Shown: positions 1 through 5,401 of the stretch, one piece after another
Position numbering within the stretch: position 1 is the first letter of the stretch
Layout of the letters: each line of letters begins with the position of its first letter
Source of the DNA: Treponema sp.
GTDB taxonomy: Bacteria; Spirochaetota; Spirochaetia; Treponematales; Treponemataceae
Length of the DNA stretch: 5,401 nt
Assembly (NCBI GenBank): GCA_016282455.1
Contig: JAEEKM010000198.1
Coordinates: 1 to 5,401 of the forward strand
Direction of reading: 5' to 3'
The notes under the pieces: generated by a model
Databases searched by the model: none
Told to the model about the DNA's origin: nothing
What the model saw: the letters and a program-made list of their open reading frames with translations, nothing else
Program-made: the position numbers and the translations under genes

Positions 1-1131
1 GATGTCTTCCAATTCTTTCTCTCCGGCTTTTTGGCTGCTACCGGTCTGGGCTTCCAGTGTCCAAACGTCACCCACGGTAAAAACTTCGTCGCTGTCGTCA
101 AACTTGATTGTTGAGTATTCAAGGTGTTTTGGATTCAGGTCAACCTTGCTCACTTTTATCCGCTTCAAGACGGAATCTTCTGAACTCAACGCCATTCCCT
201 CCGAAAGCTGAATTTTGCATTCCTCTTTGTTGCCTTCGGTATCTTCTTTTGAGTAAAGGCAGTCTACCATCCCGCTTGGATAAAAGTCTTTTATTTCAAT
301 TGCATACTTTGTACGGATGAATTTTCCGTGCGTGGTAACGATTTGAACAATTTCCTGAAATTTCAGTTTGTTGATTTCTTCGACGGCTTTTGAAATTAGT
401 TTATTTGTATCTATTTTGATTGTGTAATCTGTTTCCTGGCTTAGCTCATTCCAGAGATTGTTGAAATCCGCAGATTTGAATTTTTCGTTTCTCTTTGCAA
501 TCTTGTTGTCACGGGCGTTTCCAATCTGTTTTTTGGTGATACCGTCAGCTTCACTGTATTCAGTCTGGAGTTTTTCTGCATACCGCTCGTAACTTTCGTT
601 TGCGATTACGGTGAGGACGTTCAAATCGTGGTTGTGGATGCGCTCGCCCTTCTGGTTTACAGGAAGTCGTAGGCCTCTTCCGATTGTCTGCCTGCGGTTG
701 TTTTCCGTAGTGATTTCGCGCAGGGCACAAATCTGGAAAACATTCGGATTGTCCCAGCCTTCGCGCAATGCTGAGTGTGCAAAAATGAAGCACACTTTTT
801 CTTTTAATGAAAGAAGCTGTTCCTTTTTCTTCATGATAAGGTTGTAAGCTTCCTTTTTCGCTTTTTCTATCTTTTCCTTTTCTGCTTTTTTCAATTCTTC
901 GTTTTCATCGATTTCAAGGAACTCTTCCTTTTTGGTTTTTGAGTTTTTATAGGAAGCAAAATACGCTGCGCGAACTTCTTCGGCTTTCAACTCTTTCCAG
1001 TCAGGATCCTTTCCTTTGATTTTGTCAAATTCTTCGTCAAAAAGATTTTTGATAATCGGGTCATATCCCTCATAGCTTGCAACTCTGTCCACAAAGAAAA
1101 GAGAGAGGACTTTCACGTCGCCATACCCTTC
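1..1131 (-). pseudogene. res: Type III restriction subunit Res, 3' portion after an in-frame stop (runs off left edge)
   Basis: This is the continuation of the res reading frame after the TAG at 1134-1132: 377 codons without another stop, reaching the left edge. Numbering the whole gene from its ATG, it begins with VKVLSLFFVDRV (about 431-442), a hallmark stretch of type III Res proteins. A Lys/Glu-rich segment follows (about 503-540), probably coiled coil. Then come the second RecA-fold motifs: AHSALREGWDNPNVFQ (543-558) and RRQTIGRGLRLP (571-582), whose QxxGRGxR carries the arginine finger. The C-terminal PD-(D/E)XK endonuclease domain expected for this family is not visible and should lie just beyond the left edge, since type III Res proteins are usually about 900-1000 residues. 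With no ATG near the break it is probably untranslated. A GTG at 1116-1114 preceded by GAAGGG (1131-1126) is the only plausible restart I see. Family assignment is very secure; whether any product is made is not. Confidence 0.9.
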
Positions 1132-1134
1132 CTA
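1132..1134 (-). other. In-frame amber stop (TAG) interrupting res
   Basis: The coding strand reads TTG-CAA-TAG-GAA-GGG, with no frame change across the stop. Upstream protein ends NQKKKLQ and downstream resumes EGYGDVKVLSLFF. A single base change from CAG, AAG, GAG or another near-cognate codon would explain it. It separates the two RecA lobes of the helicase core. Confidence 0.93.
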
Positions 1135-2406
1135 TTGCAATTTTTTCTTCTGATTTAAATGTGCTTCGAGTGTGTTTTTTATCATCTCCCGGAAGACTTC
1201 TTTTTTAGTGAGGGAAGCACAAGAAGTTTCGTTCACGGCGTAGGGTAGTCCGTTTGAAAGAACCACACATTCTTTGTTCTTATCACCATCTTTTGCAACA
1301 CAACGGATGTCCTCGATAAATATATCTTTGTAAGCTGGGTTCTTTGTCGCTTTTTTGAGCTGTCCCGGCTCGCCTACGGAGAATTCTTTTTGCTCTAATT
1401 TGAGAGCATTATTTGTCATTACCTGCACTTCAAGAACACATTTAAGTTTCTTTGAAACATTGCTTACGCTAACTACTTTGATGTAGTCTTCCTGGGCAAC
1501 ACCAGACTGCACTTCATCCGTTCCATAAATTTCGATTCTCTTTACCAAGTTTTTCTGTAATGAATCGAACGAGTTCAAACGGTATAATTCATTTGGAGAA
1601 TTATTTCCAGGTGTAGCAGAATACCGGATTGCACACAAGGGACGCAAAGTACGCAAAGCAGCAGGACTAGCGCCACTGTTATAGTTTTGGGATTCATCAA
1701 GAATCAGAATCGGGCGTGTCATCTGAATGTAGTTAATTGGAAGTAAATCGCTTCCAGGTAATTTGTCCATAGACTTATAGATGTTGTTAGAGTCCTTATT
1801 GAAAGAGTCGATTGTCATCAACATAATTGAATTCGTTGTTGCAGAAGCATAGTTCTTGCAAATTTCGGGGTGTTTCCCATCGTATTCAGTTATTTTGTAG
1901 GGAACGGTTCCTACACTGAACATATTCTCAAAGTGTTTTTTTGTTGCATTGAATGTATTCAGAACACCTTCATAGATTGCAATGCTCGGAACGATTATAA
2001 TAAATTTTGTAAATCCGTATTCCTCGTGCAGACTGTAAATTGTTTTTAAGTAGACATAGGTCTTGCCGGTTCCAGTTTCCATGTTGATTGTGAACTCATC
2101 GTATTCATGGAAGTCGAAACCTTTTATCATGTCGCCGCTGTTCTTTTCCGCAAGCTGAGAAAGACGTGCTTTTTCCGGCGGAAAATACTTAGCGCGAACA
2201 TTGTTCACATTTTCCAAAAGTTCGTAAGGTTCAAAAACAGTGCTTGTCTCACAGTTAGGAACACAATCGATGTCCAAAGAAAAATCAACAGTTTCTCTTT
2301 TTGAAAGTCCTTCAAAAACACCGCAAACAGCATCCACCGCATCCCGCTGATAGTCCTGATTGGGGTCAAACTGAATCTTTACAGGTTTTACTTCTTCATT
2401 CATCAT
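1132..2406 (-). CDS. res: Type III restriction subunit Res, N-terminal fragment (helicase RecA1 domain), truncated by TAG
   Basis: This is the first 424 residues of the ATP-dependent restriction (R) subunit of a type III restriction-modification enzyme, a superfamily 2 helicase-like translocase/nuclease that works only in complex with Mod. Visible motifs are a Walker A METGTGKT (109-116), followed by the family-typical FTKFIIIVPSIAIYEGV (132-148), a DESQ motif II (237-240, where relatives often have DEPQ), and SATP motif III (263-266). The reading ends at TAG (1134-1132), yet the next codons in the same frame resume the family sequence, so this is a broken gene rather than a short one. Its ATG overlaps the mod stop as ATGA (2406-2403), implying translational coupling. 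A second ATG follows at once (2403-2401). An AAGGA lies at 2421-2417, 10 nt before the first ATG. The fragment lacks the second RecA lobe and the nuclease, so it should not restrict DNA alone. Confidence 0.93.
   Translation of the reverse strand: MMNEEVKPVKIQFDPNQDYQRDAVDAVCGVFEGLSKRETVDFSLDIDCVPNCETSTVFEPYELLENVNNVRAKYFPPEKARLSQLAEKNSGDMIKGFDFHEYDEFTINMETGTGKTYVYLKTIYSLHEEYGFTKFIIIVPSIAIYEGVLNTFNATKKHFENMFSVGTVPYKITEYDGKHPEICKNYASATTNSIMLMTIDSFNKDSNNIYKSMDKLPGSDLLPINYIQMTRPILILDESQNYNSGASPAALRTLRPLCAIRYSATPGNNSPNELYRLNSFDSLQKNLVKRIEIYGTDEVQSGVAQEDYIKVVSVSNVSKKLKCVLEVQVMTNNALKLEQKEFSVGEPGQLKKATKNPAYKDIFIEDIRCVAKDGDKNKECVVLSNGLPYAVNETSCASLTKKEVFREMIKNTLEAHLNQKKKLQ
2403..2406 (-). promoter_or_regulatory. 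ATGA stop/start overlap coupling mod to res
   Basis: The res ATG (2406-2404) overlaps the mod TGA (2405-2403). An AAGGA at 2421-2417 lies inside mod, 10 nt before the ATG. Such overlaps normally tie translation of the second gene to the first and set the Mod:Res ratio. A second in-frame ATG directly after (2403-2401) makes the exact first residue ambiguous. Confidence 0.75.
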
Positions 2407-4397
2407 ATTGTCTCAATCCTTCCCTTGTCTGCAAGCTGTACTTTGAGCTGGTCGTCGATTGCGCTGTCCAAGCAGATGAACTTTTCGCCGTCTTCCAAGT
2501 GCAGGGTCTTTGTCGTTTCCCCTTTGATTTTTTCGTCAAGGCAGACGAACATCGTTTTCTCCTGGTTCTGATCCTCAACCTTGAGGACTTCGTTTTTGGT
2601 GTATTCAGGGCATTTTGTGATTGCAGAATCGAGCACGAATCCATGGCGCAGGCAGAGTTCCGTGATTACCGAAGACTTTCTCTCTTTCCACCCTTCCGTT
2701 AGGGGTTCTTTTTCTGCGGCGGCAAATAGAGTGTCCAATGCGGATTTATCCGTTCCTCTGATGTTTTCGAATACCGTGAAGTTTGATTTTGCAAGACGGT
2801 AGACTTTGAAACCAAGGTCGAGAGTTGAGAGGTGAGAATTGTCAGTTGAGGATTCTTTTTTTGAACCGTCATTCTGAACTTGATTCAGAATCTGTTGACC
2901 AGCTCTTCGAATTCTTTCTTTTCCGATTTCGCAGATGTTATGAGGCTTGTTAATTTTTGTTAAGTAATCAATAGCATTTTTTATTGTTTCTTTATTTTCC
3001 GAAGAAGCTTTTTCTAGCATTTTATCAAGATTCTCAGGTAATTGTACTGATATACATTTTCTATGCCCCAAATCCTCCATATTTAGTTCATACACAGCAT
3101 TTGCTGTTGTAGAGGATCCTGAATAAAAATCCATAATAACAGAATCGTTCGAATTATAAGTTACAGCTTTTATGAGTGTTTTAATTAGCTTTATAGGTTT
3201 GGGAGTATCAAAAACTTTTTTTCCAAACAGATTGATTATTTGTTCACTAGCGATTTCATTAGTTTCCATTTGATAATGATCTTTTGTTTGAGTAAATAGA
3301 TTACTCATCTTTTTTATTTCGCCACCCTCTTTTATATGATTAGGTCTAAATGGAATTTTTGAAATCACTAAAGTTTCTTTATTTGAAATAATTTCATTTA
3401 CTGTTTCTTGAGAATAACGCCACTCTCCTTCTAATTTAAATTCATTTACATTGTACCCATTTAAAATTGTGACATCATTAAGCAATTTTGTTTTTATATT
3501 ACCTTCAGACATATCTTGAGCTTTAACAACACAATCAGGCATTGTAAACTTCATAGTTTTAGCCGGAAATGTAAGAATTTTTAATCCATTTCCAGAATTA
3601 TTTAGCGGATATTTTTTCCCTTCAGTAGTTGTATCAACAGAAAACGCTTCAGAAAGTTCATTATTTTTGGTATAGCAAATAATATAGTCTCCAATCTTAC
3701 CAATATTTTTGTGCAAGAATGAAGGTTTTTGTTTTTTCTCCCAAAAGAAAACTGTTACAAAATTCCCCTCCCCGAACACATCATCGCAAAGCAATTTCAA
3801 ATTTGCCTGCTCGTTGTCGTCAATGGAGATGAAAATCACGCCGTCATCCGTCAAAAGTTCTCTTGCCAGCTGCAGTCTTGGGTACATCATGTTGAGCCAT
3901 CTTCGGTGGAACTTTCCGCTGCTCTTTGGGTTGGCAACAAGCATGTTTCCCTTGTCGTCCATCTGTCCTGTAAAGCGCAGGTAGTCTTCTACCGGTTCCT
4001 GGTAGTTGTCGGGGTAGATGAAGTCGTTTCCCGTATTGTAGGGCGGGTCGATATAAATCATCTTCACGCGGTTCTGGTAACTCTTTTTGAGAGTGCGCAA
4101 TACTTCAAGGTTGTCGCCTTCGATGTAGATGTTGTGGGTGGTATCTTCGTTTACGCCGTCGCCTTCCACTGGCTCAAGAGTTCCAGTCGCTTCTTTTCTG
4201 GCTAGTCTTTTTGCCTCGTTCTTTCCCGGCCAGTAGAGTCCGTAGTAGCCGTCTTCTTCTGTTTCAAAGCCGCAGGCTTCCTTTAATGCCTCAACGTTCA
4301 AGTTTCCGTCACTAAAAAGCTCCGGGTAGAGCTGTTTCAACTGGACGAAGCGTTCATCCTGACTGTCTGCTCTGAGATTCAATTTTTCTATCGCCAT
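2403..4397 (-). CDS. mod: Type III restriction-modification DNA methyltransferase Mod (N6-adenine, beta class)
   Basis: This is the modification and specificity subunit of a type III system. It transfers a methyl group from S-adenosylmethionine to adenine N6 in a short asymmetric site and directs Res to unmethylated sites. At 664 residues it has normal family length and appears intact. The order of motifs is beta-class: the N-terminal region has the type III signature YWPGKNEA (55-62), catalytic motif IV is DPPYNTGNDF (117-126), and the S-adenosylmethionine motif I, DFYSGSSTTA (423-432), comes later. The region between them (about 215-400) is the expected target-recognition domain and is strikingly AT-rich. 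A conserved ICEIGKERIRRAG follows (488-500), then a non-conserved linker (about 501-525) containing a palindromic repeat, then a C-terminal domain beginning LGFKVYRLAKSN. The start at 4397 is supported by AAGGAG at 4413-4408. It lies 5 nt after the upstream stop and overlaps res by 4 nt. The recognition sequence cannot be read from the protein. Confidence 0.95.
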   Translation of the reverse strand: MAIEKLNLRADSQDERFVQLKQLYPELFSDGNLNVEALKEACGFETEEDGYYGLYWPGKNEAKRLARKEATGTLEPVEGDGVNEDTTHNIYIEGDNLEVLRTLKKSYQNRVKMIYIDPPYNTGNDFIYPDNYQEPVEDYLRFTGQMDDKGNMLVANPKSSGKFHRRWLNMMYPRLQLARELLTDDGVIFISIDDNEQANLKLLCDDVFGEGNFVTVFFWEKKQKPSFLHKNIGKIGDYIICYTKNNELSEAFSVDTTTEGKKYPLNNSGNGLKILTFPAKTMKFTMPDCVVKAQDMSEGNIKTKLLNDVTILNGYNVNEFKLEGEWRYSQETVNEIISNKETLVISKIPFRPNHIKEGGEIKKMSNLFTQTKDHYQMETNEIASEQIINLFGKKVFDTPKPIKLIKTLIKAVTYNSNDSVIMDFYSGSSTTANAVYELNMEDLGHRKCISVQLPENLDKMLEKASSENKETIKNAIDYLTKINKPHNICEIGKERIRRAGQQILNQVQNDGSKKESSTDNSHLSTLDLGFKVYRLAKSNFTVFENIRGTDKSALDTLFAAAEKEPLTEGWKERKSSVITELCLRHGFVLDSAITKCPEYTKNEVLKVEDQNQEKTMFVCLDEKIKGETTKTLHLEDGEKFICLDSAIDDQLKVQLADKGRIETI
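2822..2850. repeat. GTTGAG-rich low-complexity stretch in the mod linker
   Basis: The plus strand has GAGTTGAGAGGTGAGAATT followed by GTCAGTTGAG, an imperfect reiteration of a GTTGAG/GTGAGA unit. In mod it encodes a Ser/Thr/Leu/Asp-rich stretch (about 517-526). It abuts the palindromic repeat and resembles intergenic filler sequence rather than folded protein. The unit is too degenerate to be an obvious phase-variable tract. Confidence 0.4.
2871..2891. repeat. Short palindromic repeat element inside mod
   Basis: ATTCTGAA, a 5-nt spacer CTTGA, and TTCAGAAT form a perfect 8-bp inverted repeat. Within mod it is translated in frame as part of QILNQVQNDG (residues 502-511). The same peptide phrase is familiar to me as the translated form of a dispersed palindromic repeat that recurs in many bacterial genomes. 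It sits in the non-conserved linker between the methyltransferase core and the C-terminal domain, where an insertion would be tolerated. That it is a dispersed element here is inference; only the palindrome is directly visible. Confidence 0.65.
2941..3780. other. AT-rich mosaic block in mod covering the target-recognition region
   Basis: Counting by hand, this 840-bp stretch has 246 G or C (about 29%), while sampled 60-bp lines on either side (2641-2700, 3841-3900, 3901-3960) are 50-53%. In protein terms it spans about residues 206-486, from just after the conserved motif IV/VIII region to just before ICEIGKERIRRAG. It includes the specificity domain and motif I; the 60 bp over motif I (3061-3120) rise to about 42%. 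The sharp edges at conserved segments suggest replacement by homologous recombination. Confidence 0.7.
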
Positions 4398-4402
4398 CTT
4401 TC

Positions 4403-5275
4403 TTATACTCCTTCTTCCTGTAGATTTCCGTCGATGAAATCTTCGTTTTCGTCTTTGAGCGGTAGCATGTACTCGAACATCTCTCCGCGCTTTTTGATTC
4501 CGTTTGCTTTTTTCACGTACTCCGCGTAGCTTTCGCAGCTGAAACGTGCGTCACAGTTGCGGCAGACGTGGACGGCAAATGGATACTTAAAGCCTTTCTT
4601 CTTTTCTTCCAGCGTTTTTAACGGTGGCGGGCTAAACTGGTGCGTCTCAATCTTTTCCACGATTTCACCAAAACTCTGTATCATCTGAGCCACTTCCTCT
4701 TCCTCGTAGCCGATTGGAATGAGGGGTTCCCACTTTTCCAGTTCCTTATCGACCACTGGACTTTGAGAAAGACCTTTTTCTTCCATGTCCTTGATTGCAT
4801 TGGACAAATCTTTTGGAAGTGGGGTTGCAATGATTGTAGTGTCGTCCACCCTGTGCCCCATCAAGTTTTTCCAGATGTAGGCATAAACATAGAGCTGCTC
4901 TCGATAGGGTTCGGTATCTGCTTTGATTCGCTCAGGGTCGTGGGTCTTTAAATCGTAGAGAGCAGTTCTGTCACCTTCTTCAACAATATCCACAACACCT
5001 TCAATACTGAATGGAAGCCCTAAGTTCGGTGTTTTTTGCTCTGGCAATGTAAGTTTTACTTCACTGTCAGTGATGCGTTCCATGAGTGCCCGGTTCTTCT
5101 TCCAGTAGTAGATCACTTGATAGAGAGCCTGCTCACGAAGCTTTCCGTCGATGGCATGACCGCCGTTGTCTTTGAGGTAATTGTAATTCTCATAAAAAAC
5201 TTTCGTGATTTCAGCTGCAACTTCTTTTGGGTCTGCATTCAACATGTCAAAAACGTCTTCTTTTGTAAGAGTCAT
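4403..5275 (-). CDS. RecB/Cas4-like PD-(D/E)XK nuclease, probably the detached C-terminal part of a helicase-nuclease
   Basis: This 290-residue protein has the core of a RecB/Cas4-type PD-(D/E)XK nuclease. It shows EGVVDIV (Asp96), then ALYDLKTHD (Asp108, Lys110, the D-x-K metal-binding pair), then EQLYVYAY with the Gln127-x3-Tyr131 motif. Near the C-terminus is Cys238-x2-Cys241-x5-Cys247, the spacing of the last three ligands of the 4Fe-4S cluster in AddB/Cas4-type nucleases. There is no N-terminal cysteine. The usual first helix with its Gly-x-Leu-Val-His motif is also missing here, but it is encoded immediately upstream in the same frame, separated by only TAA-AAG. The simplest reading is that this ORF is the 3' part of a UvrD-like helicase with a C-terminal nuclease domain, split by a stop. 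It could still be made separately, because AGGGGG (5290-5285) sits 9 nt before its ATG. The role is inferred: DNA processing in a defence operon with the downstream mod-res pair. The fold call is strong; the function in vivo is open. Confidence 0.82.
   Translation of the reverse strand: MTLTKEDVFDMLNADPKEVAAEITKVFYENYNYLKDNGGHAIDGKLREQALYQVIYYWKKNRALMERITDSEVKLTLPEQKTPNLGLPFSIEGVVDIVEEGDRTALYDLKTHDPERIKADTEPYREQLYVYAYIWKNLMGHRVDDTTIIATPLPKDLSNAIKDMEEKGLSQSPVVDKELEKWEPLIPIGYEEEEVAQMIQSFGEIVEKIETHQFSPPPLKTLEEKKKGFKYPFAVHVCRNCDARFSCESYAEYVKKANGIKKRGEMFEYMLPLKDENEDFIDGNLQEEGV
4408..4413 (-). promoter_or_regulatory. Ribosome binding site for mod
   Basis: AAGGAG lies 10 nt upstream of the mod ATG (4397-4395), within the final codons of the nuclease ORF. 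It is close to consensus, fixes the mod start, and shows that mod is translated from the same polycistronic transcript. Confidence 0.75.
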
Positions 5276-5278
5276 CTT

Positions 5279-5281
5279 TTA
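5279..5281 (-). other. In-frame ochre stop (TAA) between the helicase-like tail and nuclease ORFs
   Basis: The coding strand reads GGG-ATG-TAA-AAG-ATG-ACT, with the flanking ORFs in one frame. The stop falls after the VHESIDD helix and before the rest of the nuclease domain. Only AAG separates it from the downstream ATG, so termination followed by re-initiation is possible. Confidence 0.85.
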
Positions 5282-5401
5282 CATCCCCCTCGCTGCGTTG
5301 AACATCTGCTGCAGGTCGTCTATTGATTCATGGACAAGAGACCCAAAGAACATAGTTTGACTCCGAGACGGAACAAAACCGAATCGATGGAAGACCATGT
5401 A
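5279..5401 (-). CDS. C-terminal end of a probable UvrD/RecB-like helicase-nuclease, 5' part outside window
   Basis: Forty codons are open from the right edge to a TAA at 5281-5279. They contain FGFVPSRSQ, then MFFGSLVHESIDD. In PD-(D/E)XK domains fused to UvrD-like helicases, a cysteine-containing segment is followed by a very similar phrase of the form FFGTLVHQTIEDIH, whose histidine belongs to the first nuclease motif. No helicase motif lies inside the window, so the helicase part is inferred from this resemblance alone. The reading frame is the same as that of the downstream nuclease ORF, and protein similarity appears to continue across the stop. I therefore read this as the front of one split protein. 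Alternatives are a helicase that naturally ends here and works with a separate nuclease subunit, or a different RecB-family protein. If a first cluster cysteine exists it should lie just beyond the window edge. Confidence 0.6.
   Translation of the reverse strand, partial: YMVFHRFGFVPSRSQTMFFGSLVHESIDDLQQMFNAARGM
5285..5290 (-). promoter_or_regulatory. Ribosome binding site for the nuclease ORF
   Basis: AGGGGG lies 9 nt upstream of the ATG at 5275, inside the last codons of the preceding ORF. Its strength and spacing support the 5275 start and independent translation of the nuclease half. The G5 run is also simply part of the upstream Arg-Gly codons, so it may be coincidental. Confidence 0.6.

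Noticed and set aside
560..847. Short open frames on both strands around the res GRGLR motif
   Set aside because: They are out-of-frame shadows of the strongly conserved Res helicase motifs.
1132..1134. TAG read as pyrrolysine or as a reassigned sense codon
   Set aside because: Type III Res proteins are not known pyrrolysine proteins, no supporting genes are visible, and TAA and TGA act as ordinary stops in the same operon. A single nonsense change is simpler.
1132..1146. A6 run just before the res stop as a phase-variable switch
   Set aside because: The protein is in the same frame before and after the TAG, so gain or loss of one A would break the frame, not restore it.
2301..2702. Plus-strand open frame of 133 codons
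   Set aside because: It lies antisense across the mod-res junction, has no recognisable motif, and is a shadow of two well-supported genes.
3729..4205. Plus-strand open frame of 158 codons
   Set aside because: It is antisense to the conserved N-terminal half of mod, including DPPYNTG; its hydrophobic composition is what antisense of acidic/basic coding sequence gives.
4398..4402. Promoter or terminator between the nuclease and mod
   Set aside because: The gap is only 5 nt and holds no hairpin or promoter-like boxes; it is an intra-operon junction.
4640..5326. Plus-strand open frames opposite the nuclease
   Set aside because: They overlap the PD-(D/E)XK motifs in antisense and show no independent coding evidence.

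Overview
The window is a solid block of genes read right to left (minus strand), with no intergenic space over about 10 bases. It is part of a DNA-defence operon. The codon use, the clear AGGAG-type ribosome sites and a short ATTCTGAA/TTCAGAAT palindromic repeat fit an anaerobic bacterium of moderate GC. A host-associated spirochaete such as Treponema is my best guess, but it is weakly supported because no taxonomic marker gene is present.

Layout in transcription order, from high to low coordinates. (1) 5401-5279: the last 40 codons of a larger gene entering from the right edge. They resemble the start of the PD-(D/E)XK nuclease domain found at the C-terminus of some UvrD/RecB-like helicases. 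The gene ends at a TAA. (2) 5275-4403: a 290-residue RecB/Cas4-like nuclease in exactly the same reading frame, two codons after that TAA. It carries the Asp...Asp-x-Lys and Gln-x3-Tyr motifs and three clustered cysteines. The two pieces look like one helicase-nuclease gene split by an in-frame stop. (3) 4397-2403: an intact type III restriction-modification methyltransferase (mod). (4) 2406-1: the type III restriction subunit (res), starting in an ATGA overlap with mod. It is interrupted by an in-frame TAG at 1134-1132, and the same frame stays open for 377 more codons to the left edge with canonical type III Res helicase motifs.

In an intact type III system, Mod recognises a short asymmetric site and makes N6-methyladenine, and Mod plus Res cleaves DNA with unmethylated sites. 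Here Mod looks complete while Res is split inside its helicase core, so the locus may now act as a methylase only, unless the stop is suppressed, re-initiated past, or a sequence error. The neighbouring helicase-nuclease is also split by one in-frame stop. TAA and TGA act as ordinary stops elsewhere in the window, so a changed genetic code is not a good explanation.

Mod itself is a mosaic. A central block (about 2941-3780, residues about 206-486) is only about 29% GC by hand count, between flanks near 50%, as expected if the target-recognition region was exchanged by recombination. Just downstream, the linker before the C-terminal domain contains a perfect 8-bp palindromic repeat translated in frame, an A7 tract and a GTTGAG-rich low-complexity stretch. 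I found no RNA genes, CRISPR arrays, insertion sequences, terminators or convincing promoters; the operon promoter is presumably beyond the right edge.
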